In this document: positions 1 to 11,704 of the stretch, in pieces
Numbering within the stretch: the stretch's first letter is position 1
Layout: every line of letters starts with the position of its first letter
DNA from: Omphiscola glabra
Taxonomy: Eukaryota; Mollusca; Gastropoda; Lymnaeidae
Assembly (NCBI GenBank): GCA_964017045.1
Contig: OZ024794.1
Coordinates: forward strand, 2,125,501-2,189,500
Length of the DNA: 64,000 nt
Direction: 5' to 3'
Translations under genes and position numbers: made by a program
The notes under the pieces: generated by a model
Told to the model about the DNA's origin: nothing
What the model saw: only the letters and a program-made list of their open reading frames with translations
The model's database searches: none

Positions 1-57
1 GAGCGAGCATTACGCAGAAAGTACCTTAATAAACAATTGCCTTAGAAAGATACTGAA

Positions 58-511
58 TGTCAAGGTCATGGAATCAGTGGCAGAGTGTGTGTGTTGATTT
101 GGGAGAAATGAGGTATGTGAGCGAGGTGAACGATTGTCATGTCACGGTCGGGTGAATGACTTGTGAGATGTTTCAGGTATAAAAGGGGGTTAACTGTTAT
201 GTTCGAGAGAGATATTATTATGTTCGAGAGAGAGGCTGATATGTTCACGAACGAGCTGTGTGTGTCCGAGTCTGACAGAGACCTATTGTGAACGAATGAT
301 TTGCTGTGTACCTCCGGACTGTGGAGTTGGTATTATATGCATTGCGAGATGTACTACTGAGAATAAAGAGCATTAACCAATGGACTTATTGTGTTGTGCC
401 TCGGACTTAATAGATTTATTAAGTGTACTATAGAGAGAAGCAGAGATATCGTAAGTGATCGTCAGAGTAGAGTATAGTCGCACTCTGCCGCTCGTCGACC
501 CTAGACAAACA
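58..511 (+). repeat. 5' LTR
   Basis: This is the left 454-bp long terminal repeat. It carries a TATA box at 178-185 and an AATAAA signal at 362-367, consistent with U3-R-U5 order. Compared with the right copy it keeps an intact TATAAAAG where the other has TATGAAAG. Confidence 0.85.
178..185 (+). promoter_or_regulatory. LTR TATA box
   Basis: TATAAAAG lies about 120 bp into the 5' LTR and about 180 bp before the AATAAA at 362-367, the spacing expected for a U3 promoter. The 3' LTR has an A-to-G change in the same box. Confidence 0.6.
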
Positions 512-513
512 CA

Positions 514-531
514 TGGGGGCTTGTCCAAAAC
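514..531 (+). other. Primer-binding site, tRNA-Pro type
   Basis: TGGGGGCTTGTCC starts two bases after the 5' LTR end. From memory the complement of the 3' end of tRNA-Pro reads TGGGGGCTCGTCC, so this is a 12 of 13 match, the same primer class as murine gammaretroviruses and some gypsy-like elements. Confidence 0.7.
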
Positions 532-532
532 T

Positions 533-795
533 GTTCCTGATGTTCCCTTTACCTGCTGTTCCTGTACCTGATGATTCCGGTACCTGTTTCCTGTAACCGC
601 TCCTGTACCCGCTGTTCCTGTACCTGCTGTTCCTATACCTGATGATTCCAGTACCTGTTTCCTGTAACCGATCCTGTACCCACTGTTCCTGTACCCACTG
701 TTCCTGTACCCGCTGTTCCTGTACCCGCTGTTCCTGTACCCGCAGTTCCTGTAACTGTGGGTTCCTTACTCGCTGTACCTGGACCTGCTGTTCCC
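533..795 (+). repeat. 15-bp C-rich minisatellite in LTR-element leader
   Basis: Degenerate copies of CTGTTCCTGTACCYG run from just behind the primer-binding site towards the coding part. The location, an untranslated leader, suggests the array expanded inside the element. Confidence 0.75.
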
Positions 796-1140
796 TTTAA
801 TCGCTTGACGTCGCTGCTACTTCGTCCAGCTGTTGCTGTACGCTGCCGTATGCTGCTGTTTCTGACATTGTACCCATTGCTGAGGTGTTACCTGTTGATT
901 GGTCGCTGTTTTTGGACCCCACTACTACAGTTTTTGCTGTCGCATGAAGCAAGTCAAAGACCGGGTAATTAAAATTAATTAGAAATATTGTGTATTATAT
1001 TACGCTATTGTTAACCCGTTAGATTTTTTCCCATAGAATTGAGGATATTTTGAAATTGTCAAGTTAGAATTTTTCGGATGAGCAAAATTTACTTTACTGT
1101 TCTATAGTAGCATTTTTTTAATACCATATAACAAGAACTT

Positions 1141-2546
1141 AGACAGCAGGCAATAGAGTTAGGATTAGAAGGAGAAGAGATTATTGAATATGCCATGGAC
1201 AAATTAGCAAGATTAGAAAAGGAAGAGAGAGAATGGCAAGAGCGTAAAGAAAAAGAAAATTAGATAGAGAAGCCCGGGAGATAATCGAAAGAATAAGAAT
1301 AGAGGCAGCAGAAAGTCACGCTAATAAAGAGAAATTAGACGAAGAGTCAAATGAGCAAATTGCAGCAAGGCTTGAAAAGGAGAGAATAGCATTAGAAGTA
1401 AAGAGATTCATGGATGCAAAATTAAGGGAATACATTGAGGCACACGAAAATAGTGATCAGGAATATTTAGAGACAGAGGAGTATTATGACAGTGACTATA
1501 GTGAGTGGGAGGGGGAAGAATGTGCGTGTAATAGTAGAGTAGACGGTAGATTTAGCGATAATTGTTTTAATCCTTACAATAATTATTATAGTGAGTGGTC
1601 ACATGAGGAAACAGAAGAAGGTTGGTTTAGTAATAGAGTAGAGGGGAGAATAGAAGGTATAATTAGCATTAATTGCATTAATCCTTATGATAGTAATGAC
1701 TGGTCAGAAGAGGAAATAGAATATGATTACTTGGCAGAAGGGAAAACTGAAAAAAATCAATTTAGGTGGAACTTTAAGAAGAAGATTTGGGAAAATATAG
1801 ATGAGGGTGAAATAGAAACAGAGAGACCATTAGGGGAAAGTAAGGGGAATGAACTCAAATGGTGCAGAGAAAACAAGTCATGGGTCAAGTTATGTGATAC
1901 TAAAAATCAAACTGAAAAGGGGGACAACTATAGTAGGCGAAATGACGAATGGGAATTTTTAGGTATAGGGGATGATTATTTTGAAGTAAGTGCATATAAA
2001 GCGGATTTTGTTCAGTTAGGGTTAGGGGATGATTATTTTGATGACAAAAGTACATATAAGTCGGGAATAGTACAGTCGGGAAAAACAAACGTGGATCAGT
2101 TAGAAACTGTAGAGAGTAGCAAGGAAACTGGGGAATTGGTCAAAGAATCTGGGAGAGTAGTATTTGAAGTGGAGTGGAGTAAAATTATTTTTTCAGCAAG
2201 GGAGAATGAGGTAAATGGGGATATTAACGAGAATGTGGAAGAGATGAGTTATTCCGAGGAATGTCAGGCTATTGTTACTGAATGTATAGACACTGAGTTT
2301 TTTTTGGCTTGTAGGGCTGAGGTCAATGTAATGGAACACATAGTAGATAAAGATTTTGTAAATGTACATGAGAACCTTGATAATGTGCCAGATATTAATT
2401 TGGATGAACACTATAATGCTTCTGATGTAGCCTTTAGTGATAAAAATAAGTTTTGTAATTTTGAACAGGACATTCATTTTGATGGAGCACAAGTTGTTGC
2501 TTGTGAAAATGTACAAGTTGTAAATTTTGTGCAAGACATATGTTGA
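1141..2546 (+). CDS. Acidic Gag-like ORF of LTR element
   Basis: An open frame of 378 codons begins at 1410. The region 1141-1409 encodes a charged, helix-forming stretch rich in Glu, Lys and Arg in two frames separated by a stop near 1261. It reads like the coiled-coil start of a Gag protein with a shifted frame. The 1410 frame continues with many Glu, Asp, Asn, Tyr and Trp residues and two related blocks around codons 18-55 and 60-90. I see no CCHC knuckle and no protease motif. Product unknown; structural Gag-derived protein is an inference from position behind the leader. Confidence 0.45.
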
Positions 2547-3171
2547 TAAATATGTTGATGAATTTAGTAGTGATTGTGAATCCTTTGAGTGCACAAACAC
2601 TACTGAGTCAAGCTCAGGCGAGTTATGTGTTGCGGAGGAGGGGAGAGCGCTGGTTTCGACTGCTCCAGAGTTGAACTTCGCAATGACTGAGTTGTCAGAT
2701 ATTAATAGTGAAGATGTGCTAGATAAGAAATTTGATGATATACAATATTTTACTTTTAATGATATTCAAGATATGCCTGTTAATGTAAAATCTTTGCTTC
2801 TATTGAACCATGATAATTGTGTGTCAAATGAGGGGGTGAGGACCTGGACAAATTACGGGTGTCACGAAGTAGAAGTCGTGAATTTGTCAAGTTCAGTCCC
2901 GAGACGGGGACGAAAATTCAACAAGGTTGAATTCATTTCTAATGAATTAATATGGAGCTATGAGGGCCATAGTCCAAGCATTGGAATGTGTAGTGCGGGT
3001 GACACGGGTTGCTCAAGACTTGAGAACCGTGGGATTGTTGAGTCCAGCTTAGACTCTGACAATCATGTTGTTGTAACCGGGTTTGGGTTTGATCACGGGG
3101 TTTATGTGGAGGAGGTGAGCTTTTTTCCTGACGCGAGGTTAAGGGTTTTCACTTTCTCCATGTTATTGTAA
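2527..3171 (+). CDS. Second ORF of LTR element, unknown product
   Basis: A 214-codon frame overlaps the end of the preceding ORF by 20 bases in a different frame, so it could be reached by a frameshift or is the same ORF broken by an indel. Composition is again acidic at the start and becomes mixed after codon 120. It ends about 260 bases before the polypurine tract. No catalytic motif recognised. Confidence 0.35.
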   Translation: MCKTYVDKYVDEFSSDCESFECTNTTESSSGELCVAEEGRALVSTAPELNFAMTELSDINSEDVLDKKFDDIQYFTFNDIQDMPVNVKSLLLLNHDNCVSNEGVRTWTNYGCHEVEVVNLSSSVPRRGRKFNKVEFISNELIWSYEGHSPSIGMCSAGDTGCSRLENRGIVESSLDSDNHVVVTGFGFDHGVYVEEVSFFPDARLRVFTFSMLL

Positions 3172-3407
3172 ATATTATGGGCATAGAGGTAATGAATAAT
3201 TGGATTTTGATTATTCATTTTAAGAAGTATTGACATTGTAATTATTCATTTTCGAACTGTACTGACATCTTATGGTAGTACACTGATTGATGCATATATA
3301 TATAGGTAAACTTTGTCAGTAAATAGTTGAGTAAATGATATATCCTAAACTTGTATGATTTCATGACTTGACTTTAATTAAATCGATTTGACTATAAGTA
3401 GAATCTG

Positions 3408-3434
3408 GAAAGGAAAAGGGGGGGGGGGGAGATA
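3408..3434 (+). other. Polypurine tract
   Basis: An almost pure purine run of A and G with an eleven-G stretch ends immediately before the TGTC that opens the 3' LTR, the position where plus-strand DNA synthesis is primed in LTR elements. Confidence 0.7.
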
Positions 3435-3888
3435 TGTCAAGGTCATGGAATCAGTGGCAGAGTGTGTGTGTTGATTTGGGAGAAATGAGGTATGTGAGCG
3501 AGGTGAGCGATTGTCATGTCACGGTCGGGTGAATGACTTGTGGGATGTTTCAGGTATGAAAGGGGGTTAACTGTTATGTTCAAGAGAGATATTATTATGT
3601 TCGAGAGAGAGGCTGATATGTTCACGAACGAGCTGTGTGTGTCCGAGTCTGACAGACACCTATTGTGAACGAATGATTTGCTGTGTACCTCCGGACTGTG
3701 GAGTTGGTATTATATGCATTGCGAGATGTACTACTGAGAATAAAGAGCATTAACCAATGGACTTATTGTGTTGTGCCTCGGACTTAATAGATTTATTAAG
3801 TGTACTATAGAGAGAAGCAGAGATATCGTAAGTGATCGTCAGAGTAGAGTATAGTCGCACACTGCCGCTCGTCGACCCTAGACAAACA
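3435..3888 (+). repeat. 3' LTR
   Basis: This is the right 454-bp long terminal repeat, identical to the left one except for about six substitutions (roughly 98.7 percent identity by eye), which indicates a fairly recent insertion. The TATA box is mutated in this copy. Confidence 0.85.
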
Positions 3889-4265
3889 TCATGAGCCATC
3901 ATATTCTGACAAGGGACCAGAATATTTGACACTGAACATAAAAATGGCCAAATACCAGCATCAACAAAGACTTACTGGAAAGGACATAATAAGAGCGTGT
4001 TGCTGAAGACATCATAAGGAAACGATTGAGGTGGATGGGGCACACTCTTTCTAAACCCCCAGATAACATCAACAGACAATCCCTAACATGGAATGACATG
4101 AGACAAAGAAGCGTGGAAAGCCAGAGAATACAGGAGGATTTGAGCTAGTGGCAGACACACAAAGTATGGGATACACCTGGAAGTGGAAGCAATCGGAAAG
4201 GAAAGCACCGGAAAATTCATGTAGATGGCATATATGCCACCAGGCGGTGTAAATGGTATAAGTAA
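3889..4265 (+). mobile_element. LINE 3' fragment, C-terminal tail of reverse transcriptase ORF
   Basis: Translation across frames gives the tail of a non-LTR retrotransposon polyprotein: RRWMGHT, then LTWN, then a Gly-Arg-Pro-like segment, WKQLE and HVDGIYAT before a stop near 4260. These motifs recur in the RTE/Jockey-type LINE tails of invertebrates. Several frameshifts make it a dead copy. It abuts the 3' LTR, so the LTR element may have landed in or beside it. Confidence 0.6.
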
Positions 4266-4624
4266 GTAGTACGTCTCTAATTTAAGAAGACAAACTTGAC
4301 TGGGATTAGCTCTAACTTAAACTGTTAATCCAGTACTTAAGTTAAGCAGTGTTGACAGATAAGGTACCCTTTGCTTTCACGTTGAAATTGGGTTTAGCTT
4401 TGACTGATAGTTTAACTCCTTGTCATTCCGAGATATATATTATCATGGCAAGGGAATGAAATAATATAAATTTTCATCAGCATTGCTTCCTGGTTAAAGT
4501 GTCCACACGTGCTAGAGCCTATTCTCAGCAACTATGTATAAACTAATGCATCATTGTTATGTCAAGTGTGATTTATATATGCATTTATAGTACAGCGGCA
4601 ATTAAGTTAAAATAAATGAAACGC

Positions 4625-4715
4625 GTGAATGTCAATCAACGTGTCAGTGTCATTCAACGTGTCAGTGTCATTCAACGTGTCAATGTCAATCAACGTGTGA
4701 ATATCAATCAGTACT
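4625..4715 (+). repeat. 18-bp minisatellite
   Basis: About five copies of TCATTCAACGTGTCAGTG with small variations. Confidence 0.8.
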
Positions 4716-5059
4716 GTTATGTCTTTGTTATTTATCAAACAAATTAAATGAACTGGTGACCTAGTTTCCTCGCCCCTGATCAGCTTTCCCCCATTGCTTC
4801 CATCTCCACCCCCACGCTTATTTTACCGCCCCTGATGAGCTTACCTTCCTTGATCAGCTTTCCTCCACCACTAACACCTCCCAACACCCCGACCCCAACA
4901 CCCCCGTCCCCTACGCCCAGCTTACCGCCTCCTTTGATGTTTTGTTGGAAGTGAAAAGAAAGATGACGTCTTTTTTTAGTACACACCAGTAGCGCCCCCA
5001 GTGGCCATCCTGTCAGAAGAGAAATTAGAAACATCATGATCTGATATAATGTACGTGGT

Positions 5060-5195
5060 ATGTTATACAATAGTGATAGGATGTTACACAATGGGATATG
5101 ATGTTATAAAATGTGATATGATGTTATAAAATGTGATATGATCGTAATCAATGTGATATGATGGTATACTATGTGATGTGATGATACATAATGTT
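5060..5195 (+). repeat. Short GATATGATG-type tandem repeat
   Basis: Imperfect copies of GTGATATGATGTTATAAAAT, spacing about 20-25 bp. Confidence 0.7.
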
Positions 5196-5261
5196 GTTGA
5201 GGGAGTAGTGTGATCCTAAGGTGGAGGGAATACTGCGACCCTAAGGTGGAGGGAGTAGTGT

Positions 5262-5515
5262 ATATTATTGTTCAGTTATTCATATTATTGTTGAGTTATC
5301 CATATTATTATTGTAGATTGATCCATATTATTGTCCAGTTATCCATATTATGTTGCGTTATCCATATTATTGTTGAGTTATCCATATTATTGTAGAGTTA
5401 TCCATATTATTAATGAGTTATCCACATTATTAATGAGTTATCCATATTATTGCTGAGTTATCCATATGTTTGTTGAGTTATCCTTATTATTGTTGAGTTA
5501 TCCATATTACTAGGG
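5262..5515 (+). repeat. 18-20-bp minisatellite
   Basis: About twelve copies of GAGTTATCCATATTATTGTT with indels. Confidence 0.8.
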
Positions 5516-5520
5516 ATAAG

Positions 5521-6424
5521 CCATGGAATATAAAGCAAAGAGTAGCAAGTGACCAACCTCTCAACTAAAATTAACATTGTTGTTCATTCATTAATAGACA
5601 TTAAGACTTAACATCTAAATAAATCAACTTTTTAAAAAAGTTTAATAAAGTTTAAACTATATTTTTAATTAAATCAATTTTATCCCGGGATTTCCGCAAT
5701 CATTTTCTTTGAAATCCCGGGATTAAGAAAATGTCCTTCCCGTTGTCCTGCGAAAAGCAAAACTCTGGGAAATGTAAAGCCCTGAACACAAGTCGGTCTA
5801 ATACATCAACTAGAGATAATCTTGATTGAACAAGTCAAGGATTTAAAAAAACCTGTCTTAGTATGAGCACCATGTCGTGTCCAGGTATCTGGACCATGTC
5901 GTGTCATGGTAACTTGACATCAAGACAAATTATTGGTGGAATGCAGACCTGTTTACTTCTACGATTTTGGCGTACAATGTACAATTTTGAGGTGTATATA
6001 TTATATATACTGTATGTTTATATTTTTGCTATTAAGATAATGTATTGAACGATTTTGTGATTATTTTGTACGATTTAAAGAGTTTGAGGGTAAACAGGTC
6101 TGGGAAGTACGGGTGTACTGTGCAGAAATAGGAGTGCTGCAAAAATATCCTTAGAGAATTCTTGTCGGAACCCAAGAAGACTTTTTGCAATATTGTAATT
6201 TAAAGGCATATTTTTTTAAAATTTCAAATTATTTTGAAAAGTTTATTCGTTATAAAAGTTCTCCAAATGTTAAGCTCGGGTAGAATAGGGTCTCATAATT
6301 GTAGAAAATGACAGAAGAACTGTTGCCAGTTGTAAACATTCCTAACTTTCTAGACATTCTTGAGGTGTAACACTATCTAATTGTGTTTTCGGCGTCTCCC
6401 AGTTTCCGCCTGGGTCTGACAGTA
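5521..6424. other. No gene seen; one hairpin
   Basis: AT-rich sequence without a supported coding region. A short inverted repeat with arms around 5683-5694 and 5711-5722, TCCCGGGATTTC and its complement, could form a hairpin with a loop of about 16 bases. Confidence 0.5.
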
Positions 6425-8090
6425 ACCAAGGAAAAAAAGTCACAGGAAAAAATGTCATAAGAAAAAAAGTCACAGAAAAAGTCACCATATAATTAGACTA
6501 GTATACATGTACTATGTCTGTGTTTACGTGTTTTACTATTTATCAACGTAATTTTATATGTAAGTCCTTATAAATGTGGTTGGCTCATTCCAATCGTGGT
6601 TCAATTCTCGCTTGGGATTAAATATGTGCTTGTTATTTTTGTACTGAATGCACATAATATTTCTATGATTTCTTCATACTTAATTATGCTTGAAGCACAT
6701 ACATGGGTGCATTAAAGATGAAACAAGAGTAAGAGGTTGTAGAGAGAGTTAGATCTCTTCCAGGGGGATAGTGACGTCATTCTCGTTCGGAGGTAAAGGT
6801 GTTACACTTTTCTTTATTGTGTGTGTTTGTGTAAGAGTGTGTGTTTGTATGTATGTGATTGTGTAAGAGTGTGAATTTGTATGTATGTGTATGATTGTGT
6901 AAGAGTGTGTTTGTATGTATGTGATTGTGTAAGAGTGTGTGTGTGTATGTATGTGTATGATTGTGTAAGAGTGTTTGTTTGTATGTATGTGTATGATTGT
7001 GTAAGAGTGTGTGTTTTTATGTATGTGTATGATTGTTTAAGAGTGTGTTTTTGTATGTATGTGTATGATTGTGTAAGAGTGTGTGTTTGTATGTATGTGT
7101 ATGATTGTGTAAGAATGTGTGTTTGTATGTATGTGTATGATTGTGTAAGAGTGTGTTTTTATGTATGTGTATGATTATGTAAGAGTGTGTGTTTGTATGT
7201 ATGTGTATGATTGTGTAAGAGTGTGTGTTTGTATGTATGTGTATGATTGTGTAAGAGTGTGTTTTTGTATGTATATGTATGATTGTGTAAGAGTGTGTGT
7301 TTGTATGTATGATTATGTATGAGTGTGTGTTTGTATGTATGTGTATGATTGTGTAAGAGTGTGTTTGTATGTATGTGTATGATTGTGTAAGAGTGTGTTT
7401 TTGTATGTATGTGTATGATTGTGTAAGAGTGTGTGTTTGTATGTATGTGTATGATTGTGTAAGAGTGTGTGTTTGTATGTATGTGTATGATTGTGTAAGA
7501 GCGTGTGTTTGTATGTATGTGTATGATTGTGTAAGAGTGTGTTTGTATGTATGTGTATGATTGTGTAAGAGTGTGTGTTTGTATGTATGTGTATGATTGT
7601 GTAAGAGTGTGTGTTTGCATATATGTGTGTGGTTGTGATTTAAAATATATGTCTCTGACTCTGATCTCCCCGACACATATCGCATAGTAAAGGAATCAAA
7701 GGAAAGCAAGGAGCATTGCATTGTGGTACAGGTTTAGTGATATCAATATTCAGACAGAGCATCAGTGTGGTCATTGAGGCGTTGGACCAAAAGATTAAAA
7801 TTCATTTGTTCCACAATCTTGTCAGAATTTACCAAGTTACTCCCTCCACCCCACCATTCCCGACCCTCACCCACTGTTGTAAATCAAATAACTCATATTA
7901 CTCAGAAAAATTATTTTGTCACCATTTTTTAAAAAATTTTTTTAAAATTTAGACAGCTTTTATTTAATACTTTGGTTCCTGTGACCTTTTTCCTGTGAAT
8001 TTTTTGTCTGTGACCTTTTTTTCTGTGACCTAATTCTTGTGACTTTTTTTCTGTGACCTTTTTCCTGAGACTTTCTTCCGGTAGCTTTTT
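6425..8090. mobile_element. Possible fold-back element with repeated AAAGTCACAG ends
   Basis: The left end (about 6427-6486) holds repeated AAAAAAGTCACAG words. The right end (about 7978-8090) holds the reverse complement, CTGTGACTTTTTT words, several times. Terminal inverted arrays of short words resemble fold-back type DNA elements. The interior contains the 36-bp minisatellite and no transposase that I recognise. Confidence 0.4.
6826..7640 (+). repeat. 36-bp TG-rich minisatellite
   Basis: About 23 units of roughly 32-36 bp, each containing GTGTAAGAGTGTG, TTTGTATGTATG and TGTATGATT. Long open frames on both strands across it are a by-product of a unit length divisible by three. Confidence 0.9.
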
Positions 8091-8221
8091 TGGATGGATT
8101 TCTTCGGCTAACCAGCGGGGAGGAGTGATTTATGTTAACAAAATAACCGGGTATTTTATTCTTAATGTGACCTTTTTCAAACTTAAAACCAGGACTTTTC
8201 AAAATTTTAGGTCAAGACAAT

Positions 8222-8510
8222 AAAATTGTTTCGGCGCTATGGGCGTCCATAAATCCTCCTCCCCCCCCCCCCTTAAATATTTGTTTTCACTGTACTTTGC
8301 ATACTGTGATAGTTTAGTTACTTTGCATACTGTTATAGTTTAGTTACTTAGCAACCCCCCCCCCCTGAATTTGCAGGTTTTATTTAAATTGCTATGTACC
8401 GTGGCACCTCCAGTAATAAACAACTTAAAAAGCCGACCAAGTTTTGGTTTTGCCCCCCCTAACCCCCTGAAAAACCCTGAAATGACGCCTCTGATGGGCA
8501 TAGTCTATAC
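8222..8510 (-). mobile_element. hAT-like fragment (dispersed repeat, copy 1)
   Basis: On the minus strand this starts CAGAGGCGTCATTTCAGG near 8493, like the end of a hAT element, and runs through G-rich runs. A second copy of the 8355-8495 part lies at 25650-25785. Two to three units of the satellite found at 18.3 kb occur at 8290-8347. Confidence 0.4.
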
Positions 8511-8539
8511 TAGCTGATTTATCATTTCATCTTGCGGAA

Positions 8540-8687
8540 CTGATATACCAGACAAGTCAACATCATCCTCATCTAACTGATATACCAGACAAGTCAACAT
8601 CATCCTCATCTAACTGATATACCAGACAAGTCAACATCATCCTCATCTAACTGATATACCAGACAAGTCAACATCATCCTCATCTAA
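8540..8687 (+). repeat. 37-bp repeat, four exact copies
   Basis: Starts at 8540, 8577, 8614 and 8651. Units begin CTGATATACCAGACAAG and end CATCTAA, with no differences between copies by eye, so it is recent. Confidence 0.9.
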
Positions 8688-8689
8688 CC

Positions 8690-9430
8690 ATTCAGCACTT
8701 ACAAGAGAAGCATTGTCGATGTGAGCAATAATTGCCATAAGCTCTGTCTCTGTCTCCTGGAAGCTACTCGCATTGGTCGAATAAATTTTTGTTGAAGAGC
8801 AGGCGCTAATTTCTTATGCCCAAAATAGAAGCATTGCCGGTGCTGTTGAACATGCATTTTCAACAAGACTTGTGATGCAAAATAGATGTTATAGATTTTG
8901 TAAATCCGTTCAAGCAGCGATGTTATTATTGTTACTCACTTTACTTCACCCAATTCTCAAAATATCGTATTCCTACCCTATCAATATCAATTATCTTGGC
9001 TGCACATGACACTTGAACCTTGTCCTTGTTCCATACCTGCAACATAATCGCAAACATACCGCCCTAGTCATTTGCGGCAAACAGAAATTACAGGTGAAGA
9101 GACGTCAACTTTTAACTTATCTTCCACTAACAAAGTGTGCTAACATTCTGACCAGCCATCTGCAGTGTGCAGACAGACACACATTAGGTAAATCTTATAT
9201 TGTTAAAAGCCTAAATATTATATGACTATTTACACTCAGTTACATTCATTAAAAAAAATTAATAATGTAATAACCAGTCAATTTTTTAGATTAAAATTTT
9301 ATTAGAGAAAAGATGATTGTTGACGTCAACTAAAATATACTCCCTACCCCTTGTCAACAACTGTCAAACATTTCCAAACTTTCTCCCCCTCTTTTGTTGA
9401 CATAATTAATGGACGCTCCTTTGTATACTG
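8690..9430. other. No gene seen
   Basis: Around 8840-8900 the plus frame reads HAFSTRLVMQN followed by RCYRF, faintly like the end of a hAT transposase, but it is too short to support. Otherwise nothing recognised. Confidence 0.3.
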
Positions 9431-9433
9431 TGA

Positions 9434-9638
9434 AAGTCAAGGGAGGGGTCAAGGGTGAGAGAAGGGGACAGTCAATGGTGAGAGTCAAGGGTGAGAGTCA
9501 ATGGTGAGAGTCAATGGTGAGAGTCAATGGTGAGAGTCAAGGGTGAGAGTCAATGGTGAGAGTCATGGGTGAGAGTCAATGGTGAGAGCCAAGGGGAAGA
9601 GTCAAGGGGAAGAGTCAAGGGGGAGAGTCAAAGGCTAT
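9434..9638 (+). repeat. 13-bp minisatellite
   Basis: About fourteen copies of GAGTCAATGGTGA and close variants. Confidence 0.85.
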
Positions 9639-10059
9639 ATTTTTTTTCATAACCTATAGAACGTACAACAGGCAACATTGTTTCTTTTTAAAAAATCTGC
9701 CAGAATTTCTTCTGTCAAGACGAAGAACCAGGATGTCACTTCATTCAGAAATTTTTGGAACGTGTTCCCAAGCCTAGTGTAAACAGAACAATTAAAGAGT
9801 CACAAGTATAGTGTAAAAGAATAAGTTAAGAGTAAAAATACTAGTGTAAAGAGAAAAATCATAGCGGGGTGCATAATTTCGATCTCTGCTACATCTATAT
9901 GTAGGCATGTGTCAAGTCGTTCCCCTGCTTACCTAAGTGAACACAATAAAACCCATTGGGTTATACACCGAATGCCCCATTTTCAAAAGCTGTGATCTCT
10001 TGACGTCAACGAAATAATATACGTCTGGCCAGGAGTTTTCCCACTGTGCACTGACACTT

Positions 10060-10215
10060 TAATGGTGGTGCAATGATAAGACTTAAATGTCCTGACTAGG
10101 GTTTCATGATAGACTCCAGTGCCCTAAATGGAGGTCTCATGGTATGATTTGAATACAATGCCATGATAAGACTTAAATGTCCTGAATGGTGGTGCCATGA
10201 TAAGACTTTAGTGCC
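10060..10215 (+). repeat. Imperfect repeat of GATAAGACTTAAATGTCCTG words
   Basis: Four to five degenerate copies with a spacing of about 30-50 bp. Confidence 0.6.
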
Positions 10216-10354
10216 CTGTAAAGTGATGCCATGGTAACACTGAAGATGCGTTGACATAAAATTTGGACTGTGCATAGAATGGTAAAAAAGTTATTGTTGT
10301 CAACACACCAGAAGTTGACATGATGACATCACATGTAACCCCACATGAAAATAT

Positions 10355-10550
10355 GGCATACTTTGATATGACAGACTTAGATATTCCAGACTTTGATATG
10401 ACATACTTTGATACTCCAGACTTTGATATGAAATACTTTGATAAACCAGACTTTGATATTCCAGACTTTGATATACCAGACTTTGATATGCCAGACTTTG
10501 ATATGCCAGACCTTGATATGCCAGACTTTGATATGGCAGACTTTGACAGA
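10355..10550 (+). repeat. 15-bp minisatellite
   Basis: About thirteen copies of GACTTTGATATGCCA. The resulting open frames (PDFDM on plus, SKSGI on minus) are artefacts of a 15-bp unit. Confidence 0.9.
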
Positions 10551-10876
10551 TTAAAATACCGGCACCCAGAAAGTAAGTTGTGCATCAGACTTCAGCTGAT
10601 CGGATAAATGGTATTGTCAAGACAGTAGAAATGTTTCCGCCCAGATAACCCAAGCAACATCGCTTATTACAAGGAAAACATCATATAAATATTGATTTTA
10701 CAACCAAGCAACCGTTTCATTTACATGTGAATGGAGTCTCCTACTAAAATTGTTCCACTACTTCTATCAGGTTTGTTTATTGCAGCTGGAAATTTCCTAT
10801 GCACAAAATCCTCTGCATGATTTTTATCTCCTTTTATTTTCTCTGTGACTGAGGCCAACGTGCTTTTATTTACCCG

Positions 10877-10972
10877 GCCAATTGTTTACCACAGTACAGT
10901 CCCCTGTTTACCACAGTACCGTCCCCTGTTTACCACAGTACAGTCCCCTGTTTACCACAGTACAGTCCCCTT
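10877..10972 (+). repeat. 22-bp repeat
   Basis: Four copies of a unit starting GTTTACCACAGTACAGTCCC. Confidence 0.85.
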
Positions 10973-11580
10973 TTGACCGCAGTAGTCATGTGCCGTTCAA
11001 AAGCCAAAATATTGTATTTGTATTGTATAATATTATAACGCATGGCTCATCTTGAATAGAGAGTTTATGTTTGGCCAAATTCCTTCCTGGTCTATTCACA
11101 CTATTAATTCACGTGGGTGCCTGCGCCAAAAACAGGGTGTAGATATCTTTAAGATATGGATATGGATTGGATCAACTCGGGTTATGAAAAGGTTTATGTT
11201 CCATCGTCTGTTTACTTCCTTGATCTGTCATGGCCGTAGCCGGGACTTACGAACCAAAAGGATGGTGGGGAAAGAAAGGGGAGGGGGCTTATTTTATGGA
11301 TGTTTACATTGACGTGGGTGAAGTGTCAAGTTTTAGATTTATTTTTCTTTCTTTCGTTGTTATTGTTTCTGGTTTAATTTAATTCACCAAGTTAGAAAGT
11401 AGACAACTAAAGTCTGTTTGTCCAGGTTTGTTTTCAGCAGAGATATTAGATCTGTTATGTGGAAATGGTGGAGATACAAGAAGGTGGCGTGAAAATAGGA
11501 CGTTAGGGTGGAAATAAAGATGTGCGGCGGAAGAAAAAGAAATGGGGGGGGGGGTGACAGTGGAGTTGTGTAACAGCGGG

Positions 11581-11632
11581 GATGTATGGCAGGGAGATGG
11601 GTGGCAGGGAGATGAGTGGCAGGGAGATGAGT
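11581..11632 (+). repeat. 15-bp repeat
   Basis: Three to four copies of GGCAGGGAGATGAGT. Confidence 0.75.
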
Positions 11633-11704
11633 GAATTGATTCAGGTTCTCATTCATGTGTAATATAAAATGGGGACTATTTTGGCTCGTGTTATGTGTAT
11701 TTTT

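Larger units (their letters stand above)
58..3888 (+). mobile_element. Non-autonomous LTR retrotransposon, full length
   Basis: Two 454-bp direct repeats (58-511 and 3435-3888) begin TGTC and end ACA, and differ at about six positions by eye. They bracket a 2.9-kb interior. The interior has a primer-binding site right after the 5' LTR, a C-rich minisatellite leader, acidic ORFs with a coiled-coil Gag-like start, and a G-rich polypurine tract right before the 3' LTR. I find no protease, reverse transcriptase, RNase H or integrase motif, so mobility would need proteins supplied in trans. The five bases on either side (53-57 and 3889-3893) do not match, so no target-site duplication is visible. 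The tRNA-Pro-like primer site would be compatible with a Ty3/gypsy or retrovirus-like parent, which is inference. Confidence 0.85.

Noticed and set aside
6575..6625. B-box-like GTGGTTCAATTCTCGC
   Set aside because: No matching A box or acceptor stem, so not called as a tRNA or SINE.
7017..7721. His/Thr-rich minus frame of 234 codons
   Set aside because: Complement of the 36-bp TG-rich array.
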